DNA of 64,000 nt from Anisakis pegreffii (taxonomy: Eukaryota; Nematoda; Chromadorea; Rhabditida; Anisakidae). The stretch is from the NCBI GenBank assembly GCA_035041965.1, contig JAPYMA010001478.1, positions 124,001 through 188,000 of the forward strand, in the 5' to 3' direction. The notes under the pieces were generated by a model. It searched no databases and was not told the DNA's origin. It saw only the letters and a program-made list of their open reading frames with translations. Shown here one piece after another: positions 1-13,424 of this stretch (position 1 is the stretch's first letter; each line of letters starts with the position of its first letter). The position numbers were made by a program, and so were the translations under genes.

Positions 1-3000
1 TGAAACGTGTCGTCAACACAAACAAACCTCTACGTGATACCATTTAATGCTATTATCACTATAATTATCGATCTTTTCATCAAAATTCTTCCTAAGTAAT
101 CCGAAAATCCTAACACCAAATCATCAATATCTAACGCAATACTTGTACATTCGTGGTTTTTTACTGCTGCGATCATCGGTACTTTCATTGTTATTTTATT
201 ATTAGGATATGAATGACTCGCGATTAAATGATGTGAATTTAAATGATTGCGTCTCGCATTTATCGGTACTTGGATTAGGTTGCAGCAATAACTACGAATG
301 CACAAATATAATATGGAAATATCTGATCGACCAACTGACTGACTAACTGACTGTTCATCTAGTCGTTACTACTCAAAAACAGCATTTGAATAGTCTCGAA
401 TATGAATATGTCATAAAATATTATATTATCGTTGGAATGATGACTATAAATGAAGGATTTGATTCTAACTGAAGTGAATTCATTCAAATTGCAAATGAAA
501 TTTGCTTCGGAGGAGGAGACTCGATTGTGTCGATCGATATTTGAGTAGAAAAAAGTTACACCACGGTAACGCATAATACTGGTTGATTGAAAGGCAAACT
601 TTTACGCTCACAAACACCATTATTAGCTTTCAGCACATTGTGCTAATTGTTGTGCTTTGTTAAGAGCGAGCAGAGACGAGTGCTACGGCCGAGTCATGAT
701 TAACAACATTCTGCAATGCAATCTCAATGTCGACTGTTTCATCGGGAGTTTATTTAAGGAATTGATTGAATTAGACGAAGAATCGATAGGATATCCACCC
801 GATGGATAAAAAGCAAACTGTCAGTCAAACATAAGGTTTAACAATCATATTTGCCAAATATTTCATTTGTTTGCATCAATCAGTTCTACTGTTCGTTTTT
901 CTTCTATTGAATGCCGTTCTATTATGGAGAAATAGCGATTTCAATACTAATTAAATTGTACGATGTAATTAAAAGTCGCAACTCGATGCAAATAATGATG
1001 ATGTAATTTTTGGTATGCAATGCAAGATGACGACCATGAAAGAGCACCGTGTCGTCCGGCCGCTATCTTGATCTCATTACGATGTCATCATAAATGACGA
1101 GACAACGACGACGACAACAATTCGTTCAAAGGAAATCAGTGAGCACAGCAAGAGCATTATTCCAATAATTCAGTGTCTGTCAGTAAACTCTAAGCTGATG
1201 AGGTGAATAAAAGCTGATGGAGATGAAATGCTGAGGTGAACGAATAATAGACGAATTCTTGTGACGGATGCAAGGAAAAGTAATACGTTGAGCACTTGCC
1301 ATAGACATATATTTATAATACAACCATTAGAATAGTTTATTCACACGTGGGTGGCGGCGACGATTCACAACGACAACAAAACTGCACGCTAACATCGATA
1401 CTCTTTTTGATAGCAGCAGCAGCAGCAGCAATTCGTTGCAGAATGGCACTAGTGATAGATGTGTAGTGAGAAAATCAGAGTTGAGAGTACAGATATGGAT
1501 GGCGAAATTGCGAGAGAAGTAGGATTGAGAGAACAAATTGAGAACGTTAAATTAGCTGCTTGTTGAAGAGAATGAGAATTGAGACAGTAACGAAAAGAGG
1601 AAAGATTAAAAGAGCGATGGGAGACGGCTGATTGTAACGAATAATTGCTGTGTGGCTGTTTCGCGGCATCATCGGATCGCATCGCTCGCTGCCTCTCATT
1701 GGTATTATGGTTTAGAAGTGCGATTTTGTGAAGTGAAGCGATCGAATGGATGCGAGCGATGCGATGCAATTATTAAATTCGTGCGCTTGATTATTCTTCA
1801 TGTTATCAACAACTCGATCAATCAATCAATCAATCACCACCAATCACTACCTATATCCGTCCACTACAACAACACATCACTCCTATCAATAACCTTACTT
1901 TTCGACTCCTCTCGACCTCTTAACTGAATTACAAGAAACGAAATCAATTATCGAAAGCGTTTTCAGCTCAACCATTCGGCCGCTACGATTGCTCACCTCT
2001 CGAGTGGCCATCAGCGTACATTCGTTTTTGCTATTACTGGTTATAATTACTCATCCTCACCCTTTTTGGTGTAGCTCTATGTTCACAAACATTCGTGTTA
2101 TATCTGCATCTATGTGAATGCATATCTCATCATCGAATCAATATATATCCCTTCGCTCTATCTTATTTCATCCAAGCAACTCAATCAATGTACAATTATA
2201 CGACGCCAACAGCAATCATTTTCCTTCCCAAATCGCCACATTTTCAACTCAAACCTTTGATACTAGTCAGATATTCCGTTTTAATTCCAAAATTTATCGC
2301 TTATCCAAAGAATGCATAAAACTTTCCAATATCAACATGAGAAACGAAATTAACTGATGTTGTTCATCATGTTCCAATAATGATGGCAATAACGATCACA
2401 ATCATTTTTATGTTATTATCACTAATAATGAGCTTAATATTTCTCAGACTCGTTGCTCTAACTCCATCCTTTTCTTACCGCTAAAATAGCCTAAGTACCT
2501 CCTCATTCACTAATCGTTGTTAGTGAAATTTATTTGTATCTTTCATATTCATCTACTTCATGCATCTTATTATGTGCTAAGTAACTATTATCTATTCTCA
2601 TCAGTACTACGTCTAGGTCAAGCTGGATACTGATGCTGTTCATCATGTTATCACATCACGTAAATCATCCAGTCATGATTATCCACTTCTCAGAGAGATT
2701 CGGTCGCATCAGTTTTATCAAATCATCATTGTTCATAATATTACTACAACACTCTGCTCTTTCGCTGTCTCATCAATGATGTTTACGTGTGATCGATTGG
2801 AATTATGAACTGAATCGATTTCAACTAAATCACTCTTCATCGCTTTTCTATCGAATCGCTCGTTCGTTACTCGTGTTCTACGTACGCATCTGTGTCTTAT
2901 TCGTCAGTTGTTATTAGTTATTTGAATATGTATTTTGTGATTTTATGTGCAGGTAGATCTTGTGGCACACGTGATCGAATCAGTTCTGTTTTGGTTGAAA
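1..3000. other. AT-rich region upstream of the chromodomain gene, no gene seen
   Basis: No open frame here has coding character or usable splice structure. It holds simple repeats: a short CAG/CTG run near 1412-1430 and an ATCA run near 1817-1836. Just before the first coding exon at 3001 there is a good 3' splice signal ending in TTTTATGTGCAG at about 2952. This suggests that the transcript has either a spliced 5' untranslated exon somewhere in this region or a trans-spliced leader. I could not locate a promoter. Confidence 0.5.
2941..2952 (+). other. Probable 3' splice site ahead of the chromodomain gene start
   Basis: The sequence TTTTATGTGCAG ends 48 bases before the ATG at 3001. A pyrimidine-rich signal ending in CAG so close to a start codon is typical of a nematode 5' UTR intron or of a spliced-leader acceptor. 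The sequence alone does not tell which. Confidence 0.4.
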
Positions 3001-6000
3001 ATGCCGATGGACGCTATTGAAAAGGAGGAAAATGTTTACGCTGCAGAAGCGTTACTTAAAGATCGACGCAGAAAGGTTGGGAATAACGCCATCTCTGAAT
3101 CATAAATCTCATTGATCCTTTGAAATCAGCTCAGTTCATGAGCTTCTTATGTTCGACCTCAGCCGCGCTAAGCGACTGATCAGTGGTTCAGTATAAATTC
3201 ATGAAAATGTTTGTCATGCCACCAAAAAGTGCACTTCGGATTAGTTTCTTCAGCAAAAACGAATATGATGACTTTAATAAAGTTGTTGATCCATGTTTGA
3301 TAGAACATATTTTAATATTGTCAGCATCGGAAACGAGCGCATTATCGGAAAATATTTGTTTGGTTAACTTTTAAAGGAATGATAACACATCGAACGGCTG
3401 TACCTCGATAAGAAATTGAAATATAACGGTACAAGCGATCGTGTCGTTTGTGACACAAACAAAATCTTTTCAAATAATACAACCGAATTATATTATGATA
3501 CCTCTCTTCCTTTCACAAACTCAATCAGATATCATTCGAGCATTTCGTTTTGAAATGCAAAAATTTCCCAACATCATTCACATATTGTTGACCATTTCGA
3601 AAACAATATCCACAAAAAGGCACGCTATCAACATCAAGCAGAAATTCCTGACGATGTTAATACTGCACAAAGGATCTACAAAAATACCGTCTGGTCTCGG
3701 GCACATTCTTAGCATCTAGTGGTACTATCAGGAGGGTATTTTTCGTTCAGGAATGGAATAAATTATGTTATACGTCATTTGCTAACTAAGATTTAACTCA
3801 AATTTCATACAATGAACAACATCGCTGCAACAAATCTTATCTCAATTCCCAAGAATTACGTGTAGCAATTACATATCGATTAAGTGCGCGATTGAATAAT
3901 AGCAAAACACTGCTTGTGAACCACGAAGTGAAACCTGTTTGGAACGGATGAAACAAAATGGAGAGATCTGTTCAGACAGGTGCGACGAAATGTTGAGTGG
4001 TTGATTGATGGAAGACTGCAAAGGTCATTTCGATGTGTTATTGCAGGATGAAGTTGTGTGAATGAATATTTGTTGTTGGGTGTATTCGGTGTATATAAAG
4101 GTATATAGGTGATATTTATTTTTGTGGTGATTAATGCATTCTTGTTCTCTTTCAGGGTAAGATCGAGTACCTGGTGAAGTGGAAAGGCTGGTCTGCGAAG
4201 TAAGTTCTTCATAATTCACTCAATTGTTCACTTTACCCTTCCAATTGCTGAATTGGCGTTTTCATTGCATAATTCAGGAAATATGCACAATACATCATAA
4301 TCCTCAATCGCATTATCCGTTAGTAATCTTTTGAGGACATCAAAATAATCGATTATTTGGCCAATACCAAAATTGTATTCTACTCATGAACATACTGAAG
4401 CCATTATGAGTAAACATTTTATCAGTTGCCTTGAAAACATCATATAAGTCAGTTTTTATGATGAAAGATATTTCTCGGCGCAATAAGATTGCAATGAAAT
4501 TTGTTCGTCATCCTAAAACGTAGATTCGATGGTTCAGGGCATTTCATGAACGCGTTTATTAGCGATTGCGTTTGGGGCGTTATGAATGCGTTCAGGGCAT
4601 TATGAATTGATTGATTGGCTTCATTTCTCACGAGTCTATAAGCCAATGCTATAGTAATTACTAATATCCGTCCTTCAGTCCCAACATCAGTGTAATACAC
4701 ATACTATTATTATAAAAATGAAGCGCAGCTGACGATCGCTTCACTACGCAAAATCTATGCGCTCTAATATTATACAAATAATTGTGCAAGGTTGGACATG
4801 AACCAGCAATAGTATTCCATATGAAAACTCATCAATCATTCATTAACAAATCCCCATCTGATTAGTGATATTATCTCACCTGCTCTATAACAGGCAGTTT
4901 GTTTATACTAATACAACCCCAATCCATCATCACATTAAACTGTATCACCACGATCTGTTCTTGTGTCGAATATCAATTTCCTTTTCTATCAGAATTTCGT
5001 TCTAAAGAAAAATTCGTGTTCAAGAAGAATCCATGATTTTGCCTTGTCATCGTCCATCAAAATCACAAACATTAAGTCATAATTCGCTCAGTCGCCAACA
5101 ATTTTATGTCACCATCGAACAGAATCGGTTCAAGAATTATTCCACAAAACGAGGATGATAAACTGTGCTCATTGGGAATTCAGTCAAACTATCTATCGTT
5201 CCTGTGATAATGTGAATTCGTTGATAGCAAATGTGTGCGAACAACGAATGATTAATTATGTCCAATACACAATGAATATTCATAAAGTAAACTGAGACGA
5301 ACTGAAGCACTGGCGGGTCTCTTGGGTGAATAAATAGTGTGACTGACTCGTAGAGATTGTATTCTCGAGAGCACAAATAGTATCTATCTATCATAAATTT
5401 GTTGCTGATACATTTTTGGTTACTTGAGAGATAGATTACTCATAGTAAGTTGAATGGAGCAGTTGAATTTGAAATGCGATAATAACACGGAAGGAAAATA
5501 AACAAAGAGTTAACTATTCGTAACAATCTCTTAATTATTCATCGATTATATTTTATGAATTGCGAGCATTAAATACACGTCTTATAATCGTAGCTGCTTG
5601 GATTTGAATTCAGAAACAAAGTGCTCCTCCCCTCTTCCCTTCCCATTCGTTATCGTCTTTCAATCTAACCAACAAACAATCCCTATTCTCACACCGTCTG
5701 AAATCGATCGAAAATTCGATGCCTGAAGCATATTTGCGTGTCTTGTACAATGTATAGGAATACAAATGTTTTGCATGAACGCACATAAATTTGTAACAAT
5801 ACATGTGTACACGCATGCATGTATGTGTAAGCCTAAATACATTCAACAAATTGTGGTCGTCAGAACCCATTGACAACATTAAGGATTGTGAACAAACACT
5901 AATTCGTCACTGCAATTCAGTTTAAGCAATGAACCATCCATCATAATAGTCAAGTGAAGATTATTTATGGCTGATTCTTATATGACGATGGGGATGCGTG

Positions 6001-8413
6001 CATTCTGTCAAAAATGTTGACTTATCATCGTTTTTGTTAAATGCGTATCGTATTGTTCAGGCACAACTCATGGGAGCCACGTGAGAATATATTGGACGAG
6101 AGATTATTTGCGGAATACGAAGCAAGGAAAGCGAAGAAGAACGATCGAAAGCGGTCAAGTACAAGTTCAGCAACATCCAAAAAGTCGCCACTCACTAAAA
6201 AGTCTAAACGACTAAGCGCTGCTGAACACCACAAACTCAACGACGATGACAGCGATGATAATGATAATCTAGATGATGACGAAGGTAATGATGAAATTAA
6301 TTCAGTTCTCTTCTGAATACGTTACTTGTCCGTCTACTTAGTAGTTGGTGTGTTTTAGTGGGATTTTCATTGTGATCATTAGAAGTATGAGTTGAAGTCG
6401 AATATTTGAGTTAACAAATTTGTTGAACCGCAGCAACGCAAATTTTCCAGTCTGTCATATGTGTGTGCAATAAAATTGCCCCGCCACTGATTGAACTACT
6501 GCTTAATTCTGTCTGCAGTTCCGTTATTCATTCAATTGCGGTCAAAATTTGATTGAATCAATTGCAGGTCTGGATGATGCGTCAACACCATCACCGTCCA
6601 CTTCGAAATCACCTCGAAAGAGGGGTGCTCCGAAAGGACGTATTAGCAAGGATAGGGAAAAAGAGAAAAATGAAATAGTGGTACCAGAAGGTGATCAGAA
6701 CGATAAACGTTCATCAACAGACGGGGCTGTAGAAGATCAAAAGAAGAATGATGTATCAGAGGATGACAAGAATAAGATTACCGATGAGAAATCGACACCA
6801 GCCAAGGAGACCACTACCGGCGATAAGGAACGAGAAGAGTCTCGTTCAGATGAATCCCTTCAAACGCCAACAAGACTGCAACAAACTGCTGAAATAGCCA
6901 AAGATTCCTCAACATTACCCGAACGGGTTCGTTATTTTCGAAGAATTCGCTCGTGAATATCTCCATGCGAATATTTGATGAATGATATAATGAGAAACAT
7001 AGATTACGAAAGTGCAACAAGATTCGTTCGAATTATACACTCCGTTATCGTTCAATGAATTTTTTCGTGCTCTAATTTCAGTTTCGCATCTCACAGCAGA
7101 TTTATAATTAAAAATCACTATGTGCGGTTCTAACTCATATCCAATCGCGTTAATTTGTTTCATCCTCCTGCGTAACATTTCTTATTCGCTCCAAATGTAG
7201 AGCAGATCTGACACTTCTAAAGTAGAGTAACAGATCTGAAATTTGAAACAATACAAAACAGTTACGTGTTTAATAAATGAATTATGAAAATGTTTAGAAG
7301 TCAAGTGAATCTGCAAAAGATTCATCAACGGCAGCCGTAGCACCAAGCACGTCAACGGATCAAACGAATTTGCAAACAACACCCTCGAAAACGGCAAATG
7401 AAGAGCATGGTCAAGAATTAGAAGGCGAAGGTGCGAAGAAAAAGGTTGACGATGATGATTTGAAGCAGGAAGAAGAATCGTCTCCGAAAGCAAGTGCTGA
7501 TGAATCGAGCAAGGTGCGTGACGATTAATGAATACCGAATTAATGGCAATTAATGAAATTATGTACCAATCATATGACATTAAACCAATCACAAAACTCG
7601 ATTGCTCGAAGCATTTTAAGTGACATTGGTGGCATTTTCAAAGATATACCTTAACGGTTGTAACTTTCTTGACATCAGCTCTTGCGCTTTCCTGCTAACG
7701 ATTTACTGCATCCTACGTTAGCGATATGAACGGTAACTGTACCCTTCCGTATACAATGGAATATATTCACTGAAAAAAAATCTGATTTCCGAATATCTAT
7801 CAATCAATTCTTATCTTGCTTTGTTTGGCTATTGTTGATTTGTTACAATTAGTCAAATGCTGATAATTGCAGGAATCTGAACAGCCTCCAAAAGTATTTC
7901 ATGGCCACATGACTTCAATTCAGATTGCATCTTCGTCCAATGGTCAAGGTAATTAATGGAGAAATTTTATTCGCATGAATCTGAGCATTATGATGCTTTT
8001 TGCTTTTTGATTTGATCAGCGAACAACCAGAATGACTCCTCACGAAAATGTGCCTTCTGTTGCCTCTAAATGCCATTCATTGAACTTTGTCTCGACTAGT
8101 CTTCTCACATAGTTTCTTAGGCTCTGAGCGCTTCCATTCTGGATTTATCTTCTTTTCAATATCTCATCATTAGTTATCTTTTGTAAGTTCTGATCGAATT
8201 CGATGGTTGATTTATTTCGAGCATTATTCACCAATGTTGACTATTCAAAATTCTGTAAGCATTTCAGGCCAGCATGTGAATATGAGTGCATTCGTTGTAT
8301 CACAGCCTGGTGCGAGTGGTAGCACCGAACAGTTGCAAGTCTGTGAAAATGAAGATTTAGCCAAGATTCAAGCAATTAAAAACGAAATTATCAGTGAAAC
8401 GGTTTGCGTTTAA
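3001..8413 (+). CDS. Polycomb/CBX-type chromodomain protein
   Basis: Seven exons join in phase: 3001-3075, 4156-4199, 6061-6284, 6568-6926, 7301-7513, 7873-7948 and 8268-8413, giving 378 residues. Residues about 11-62 form a chromodomain with VYAAEALL, YLVKWKGW and HNSWEPRENILD. Tyr13, Trp34 and Trp37 have the 21- and 3-residue spacing of the aromatic cage that binds methyl-lysine on histone H3. The KHNSWEP motif and the basic stretch before GKIEYLVKW resemble Polycomb/CBX2-8 more than HP1, and no chromoshadow domain follows. After the chromodomain come a Lys/Ser-rich segment, an acidic Asp run and a long Ser/Thr/Glu/Lys-rich tail, probably disordered. I see no C-terminal Pc box. A nuclear histone-mark reader role is inferred from family knowledge. 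The start is the first ATG after the upstream acceptor. Confidence 0.85.
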
Positions 8414-8450
8414 TTCAAATTTGAAGTGAATAATAATCTATCTCATTGTC

Positions 8451-8456
8451 AATAAA
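8451..8456 (+). other. Polyadenylation signal of the chromodomain gene
   Basis: AATAAA lies 38 bases after the TAA stop at 8411-8413, a normal distance for a nematode poly(A) signal. Confidence 0.6.
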
Positions 8457-11400
8457 AATTTTACCGTTCAATCGATTTTCCCGCTAGCAATAGACGCAGA
8501 CTGCTGAAAATTTGCATGTTCCTTATCAATTTGATATGAAATAATCATGACTTACGCTCACTTTTATATTTTTTTGGATATTACGATTAAAATGATCTCT
8601 TTACAAACCTAGAGTTATGGCCTATCAAGCATACTTGAATATAAGTCTTATCACTGTTTTGTTCCCGTGATATTAATTATTGACTCATTGATTCCATCAT
8701 TCAAATATCACTCAATTCTGCAACTTTCATCTTTATTTTTCTACCTTCGGAATATTTCCTGTGGTAATTTAATGTTTATATCAATAGTGATCCTCATTAC
8801 CCAAACACCACACAAATTAATCCAAAGATCAGATCAAACGTCTTAACTTCAGAGTTAATAATGCAGAACTTCAGAAGAACTGGACGGATGATGCAAACAA
8901 TGTACGACATGAAAGTTTTCAATACAACGGCACACATACAATCACCGAGGTGACTGTAAATCAGCACACCGTTCCGATTGTTGAGATATGATTAATTGAT
9001 GTCTTCTTATCGTTTCATTTTGTGACTTAAAACTTTTTCGTGATGCAGTTCATGACTTTCATATGTGTTTCATATTCAATTCTGGGTGCATGACAACTTA
9101 ATTCAATTTCATCCTCATTCACTGAACACCCAATCAGTCAATCATTACCCGTTCTTTGGGCAATAATTATCAACTTAGTTCCCTAAACTCTTTTTGTGTA
9201 TCTTTCGTCTAACTTCTTAGAATAAATAATCCTTGAACGTTGATCACTGTAGATTTTGAAGTCAAAAGTTATGATACAAAATCGTAGAGAATTACGCATC
9301 AGCTTGAAGTAGATTCGTCTAAGCACTTCAGCGGTGAGACGTGAATCGGAACTGCCTAAAACCGATGATGTAATAACTGTAATCTGTGCAGTTTTTTCAA
9401 CGAAACTTCCGTCAGTTCTTGATGAGTTCACGAATAATCTGATTAGGTGTTAATCTCCAAACTATTCAGCCCCATCACTCGTTCTTATCCGTTCTTGTCC
9501 GTTGATACGTAATATGATGGAGCGGTGAATGATGTGTTGTTGTTGCCTCATTATTCCACGTCAATCACAGAATAACACTGCCTGCGATTGTTCAATTGTT
9601 TGTTGTAATATTGCATACCTGTGACCGTAATGTAAACGTGATTTTCACAATGATATTATTTTTGCTGTGCTTAAGAATATTGATATTGCTGACAAGAAAT
9701 TTATTGATATGTGATGTAAATGAACTACTAATAAGATCAAATGAATGTTCAAATTTTAATGATGCTAACCTCATCATTTTGTTTATTGATGTTTTCTTAT
9801 TCACCGTTACCTTTGGGTCAACACTTTACTTTTTCTCTCGGAATTCTTGTATCATATTTTCCTGGCTAACCTTCCCGGTCTTCTAAAGACACTCTTCCCT
9901 AAAATAAAGTATGTGAATTTACATTCCTCGTGGAATGGACTCAAGGAAATGTGGTATGTATTTTTTATTGAATGCTTTGTATCGTTCTTTGATGTAATTC
10001 GTTTGTTAATGTTATTGTGTCTGAAATGTTGATGTTATGAATTAAGGAATATTCATCAAAATGTCCGATTTCGAGTGAATTCTATTCGGTATTATCATGT
10101 TTAATTAACTCATTATCAGTTACTGTTATGTTCACTACCAAAAAGGTCCTCAAATTATAGTTAACTCATTCCACGTTCATTTCTACGATTGAATTCGGTA
10201 CTTTTATTATTAATGATAAAGAATTTTCGTGATTTTCATCATCGCCGTATGTTTTTTATGAATACTCATTCATTAATATTGTCTCGTCCTTGTTCATGTT
10301 TGTGTTTTAATTATAATGCACTGTTGTGTTATGCTCGTACATACGTTGTATGAAAATAAATAATCAAATTGTTGTTTTGGTCGATCATTTTATGAAGTAA
10401 TTCAGGTTGTACTTTAAATATCATAAGCAATATATTAAGTAGTGCAGAAATGAGTAAATAATAAGTGCTAGTATGTGATCACTTATTATTTCACTACAAT
10501 CATTTACCCATCATCAAACGACAAATAACTTCTCTGACAATCACATATTTATTCAGCTGTCACCCAGCGCAATGCATCCTAATGAATATTAAATGTTGTG
10601 CTCGAGCGAATATGTTTTGTCTATAGAATACATAAAATGTTTATCAATCACCAATGTGATTTTTCACATTTATTTGATATCGTCACATTACGACACGATC
10701 ATTAAACAATCATTTGTTTTCATTTTTCTACTTTTACGACTAACGTCGTCAGACGGCGCCATTTCAACCGTACGCATTCAAAACTTCAATTGAACTGAAT
10801 GATCGAAGCACATTCTTAAACGCCAGTTCAAACTTTGATGTGTAAAGATTTTACGAGTTACTTTGCAGTGTTAATGATGTAGAATCTAACAAGCCTTTAC
10901 AGATAACCATATAGAATCTAAGCCTTTACACAGCAAAGATACATTGCAATTGTCGTGCCACACATGAATAATTGTTTAGTATTTCCATGTGATCAATTCC
11001 AGAATTTTATCGGGCTGTAAAAAGTTAGCAATCCATGAAGTGGAAGAAACGTATTTGCAGGCATATTCGTGCTTAATGGTTCAACCAGGTGTCTGATTAT
11101 TCTTAGTGGAATAGCTGGTGAGACGGGATGAATGCAAGGTTACGAGTAAGAATTTATTTTCGCTTGCTTTAGAGAGGAAGGAAGCTTTGATTTCGAGAGG
11201 AGTTAACCGCAAGATTTTTGTGCTTCATTAGTGCAATAACGATCATCTTGTATTAATGAGTGGTGGTGGTGTGTAATAGTGCTGCATTGTGATTGATTTA
11301 ACGATTGAGTAGTTGCCATTAAGATTACGATTGGTTGAAGAGCACTGTAATCGTATCGTATCGTATCGCCGCGTGTGCCAAGTGTTGTGTAATAATAATA

Positions 11401-13394
11401 ATAGTAATAATCATAGGAATAAAGAATAATAATGGCACTGAATGAGTATTGATTGAGAGCGGATGTGGTGAAGCAGCAGCATCAGTAGGAAATGGCTAGC
11501 AACCGAGGAAGTTTGATTATGTGTATGTGCACAATAAGCAGTATCTCATTATATCGTAAAATACAAATAGCCTTGAATGCACTGACGAGTAGATTACATA
11601 GCGACGACGAGCACAATTCACCGTTGCAATTAATAGGCATTGTGTTCGTTTGACTCATAGCTGCTCGGCTATTAATTTCGATGAGACTACGGTGATGCAC
11701 CGTCGAAATGACATGAAACTGTCAAGTATAATTGTAAAAAGGTTCGTTCCTTTGTCATTTAACCGATAGGTTTTTGTGTTGGTGTAAATTGAGGTGACTT
11801 GAAAAGGTCAACGACGGACATTCAGGCATGCATCTTCTATTCATCTCTGTAACAATCAGTTGCGAATTCAGAACGAGATGAACAGCATCTATCTCTTCGT
11901 AACAAATAGAATAGATGGAAGAAAATATGGTTTATTAGAGGTCAGAGATGTGAGAAACTATTAGTGCTGCTGTTTGCTTGATGAGAAACGTATGAATAAA
12001 CGATTGATAGATTGTGTAAACGAAAGATCACATAAATCTGCGGATTCAGATACTCTTGGAAGCATCAGTCTTTTAGAGGTAGTTAGTAGTAGTTCATTTC
12101 CTTCATTAATCACACTTCATCACCGAAGTATCAGCGATAGACGGACGCACAATTAGAACAAAGTGTTAGTGATGTAATGACATTGTGCAAAAATAAAAGT
12201 ATTTATTGAATGAAAATTATGAATTAATTCTGAGTGTTTTTTGGAGGGTATTTACGGAGAGCACACGATACAATGGAATGAAAAATGATAGTAGGAGTGT
12301 TATCAATATCGATGAAAGAATGCACTGAGAAGGAGTAAGAGTTGTAGTGGAAAGAGTGCTGATGAAAAACAGGATTGGTCGGCGAGAGGGAGCGATAGAG
12401 ATCGGACATTTGATGGTGAATGTTGAATAATGAGTATAACGAGGATACATTAGGGAACGAAAATGAATGATTGGATTACGCACAGTTCTACGGCATTTAT
12501 TTCTCTTATTACACACACGATAATTTTTATGTGCAGTTACACTTCTGGGGGATCGGCAAAATTTTTTTAGCAATCAGATTTGACGTTCCATCGAGAAATG
12601 TTGCTGAGGAATGTGTGAAAGGTTAGAATTTGAGTGAAGAACTCGATTTGCAATGTGAAATATTGAAAAGATGAATAAGTACGTCGGTTGGAAGTAATAA
12701 ACGAACAATGTGAGATTGTTTTACATTGAATGCGCGAATTTGATGATTATCAAAAAGCTGTGAACGCTTCAAAAACCTAAATGGATCATTTCGAATAAGT
12801 GAATGTTGTTGATATGCAGTACTTCATTCCACTTGATTTCCTACTAGACATGATTTACTTCGAAGTTGTGGAGTGTCCAGTGAAGCATATCTATTTTTAT
12901 ACGTTATTTATTCAGTGATCTCGATATACTGTAATTTTTTGTGGTTTTCATTAATGAGTATAGTTAATTTTGAGTCACTCGGGACAAAACTCCCTAACGA
13001 ATTATTTTCTGAACTTCTTGCCTTTCGAGTCGAACAACCGTAGTTTATGCAGTTGATTTGTCAGGCAACATAGTCTTAGTGCTTCATTTCATAGCGTGCA
13101 AAATGCATTATTTGCGTTTGCTTTGATGCTTTTATGAATAAGGCAACAATTTAATCATCATTCATCTGCGCGGTGCTACTGAACGGATAACACTCACAAA
13201 AAATGAGCGAAATGATATCATAACGCAAACGTTCACTACTCGTTTTATGGAAGTAGTTCAGCTGTACAAATATGATTGCCATTTAGTGTGAGAGGCACTG
13301 ATAATCGATCAATGCAACTCAAATAGTTATCAATCAGGCGATTTGTACGAATAGTGATCTGCAGCTCATCTCTAACCTCATTCAACAAAGTCTT

Positions 13395-13424
13395 CAGCAA
13401 CAGCAGCAGCAGCAGCAGCAACAG
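13395..13424. repeat. CAG trinucleotide microsatellite
   Basis: A run of CAG/CAA triplets in a non-coding setting. No flanking frame suggests a coding polyglutamine tract. Confidence 0.8.

Noticed and set aside
9596..9886. 96-codon hydrophobic plus-strand frame
   Set aside because: The composition follows local T-richness. There is no splice or family support, and an opposite-strand frame overlaps it.
11974..12156. 60-codon frame in the gene desert
   Set aside because: Too short, no recognisable motif, no neighbouring exon in phase.
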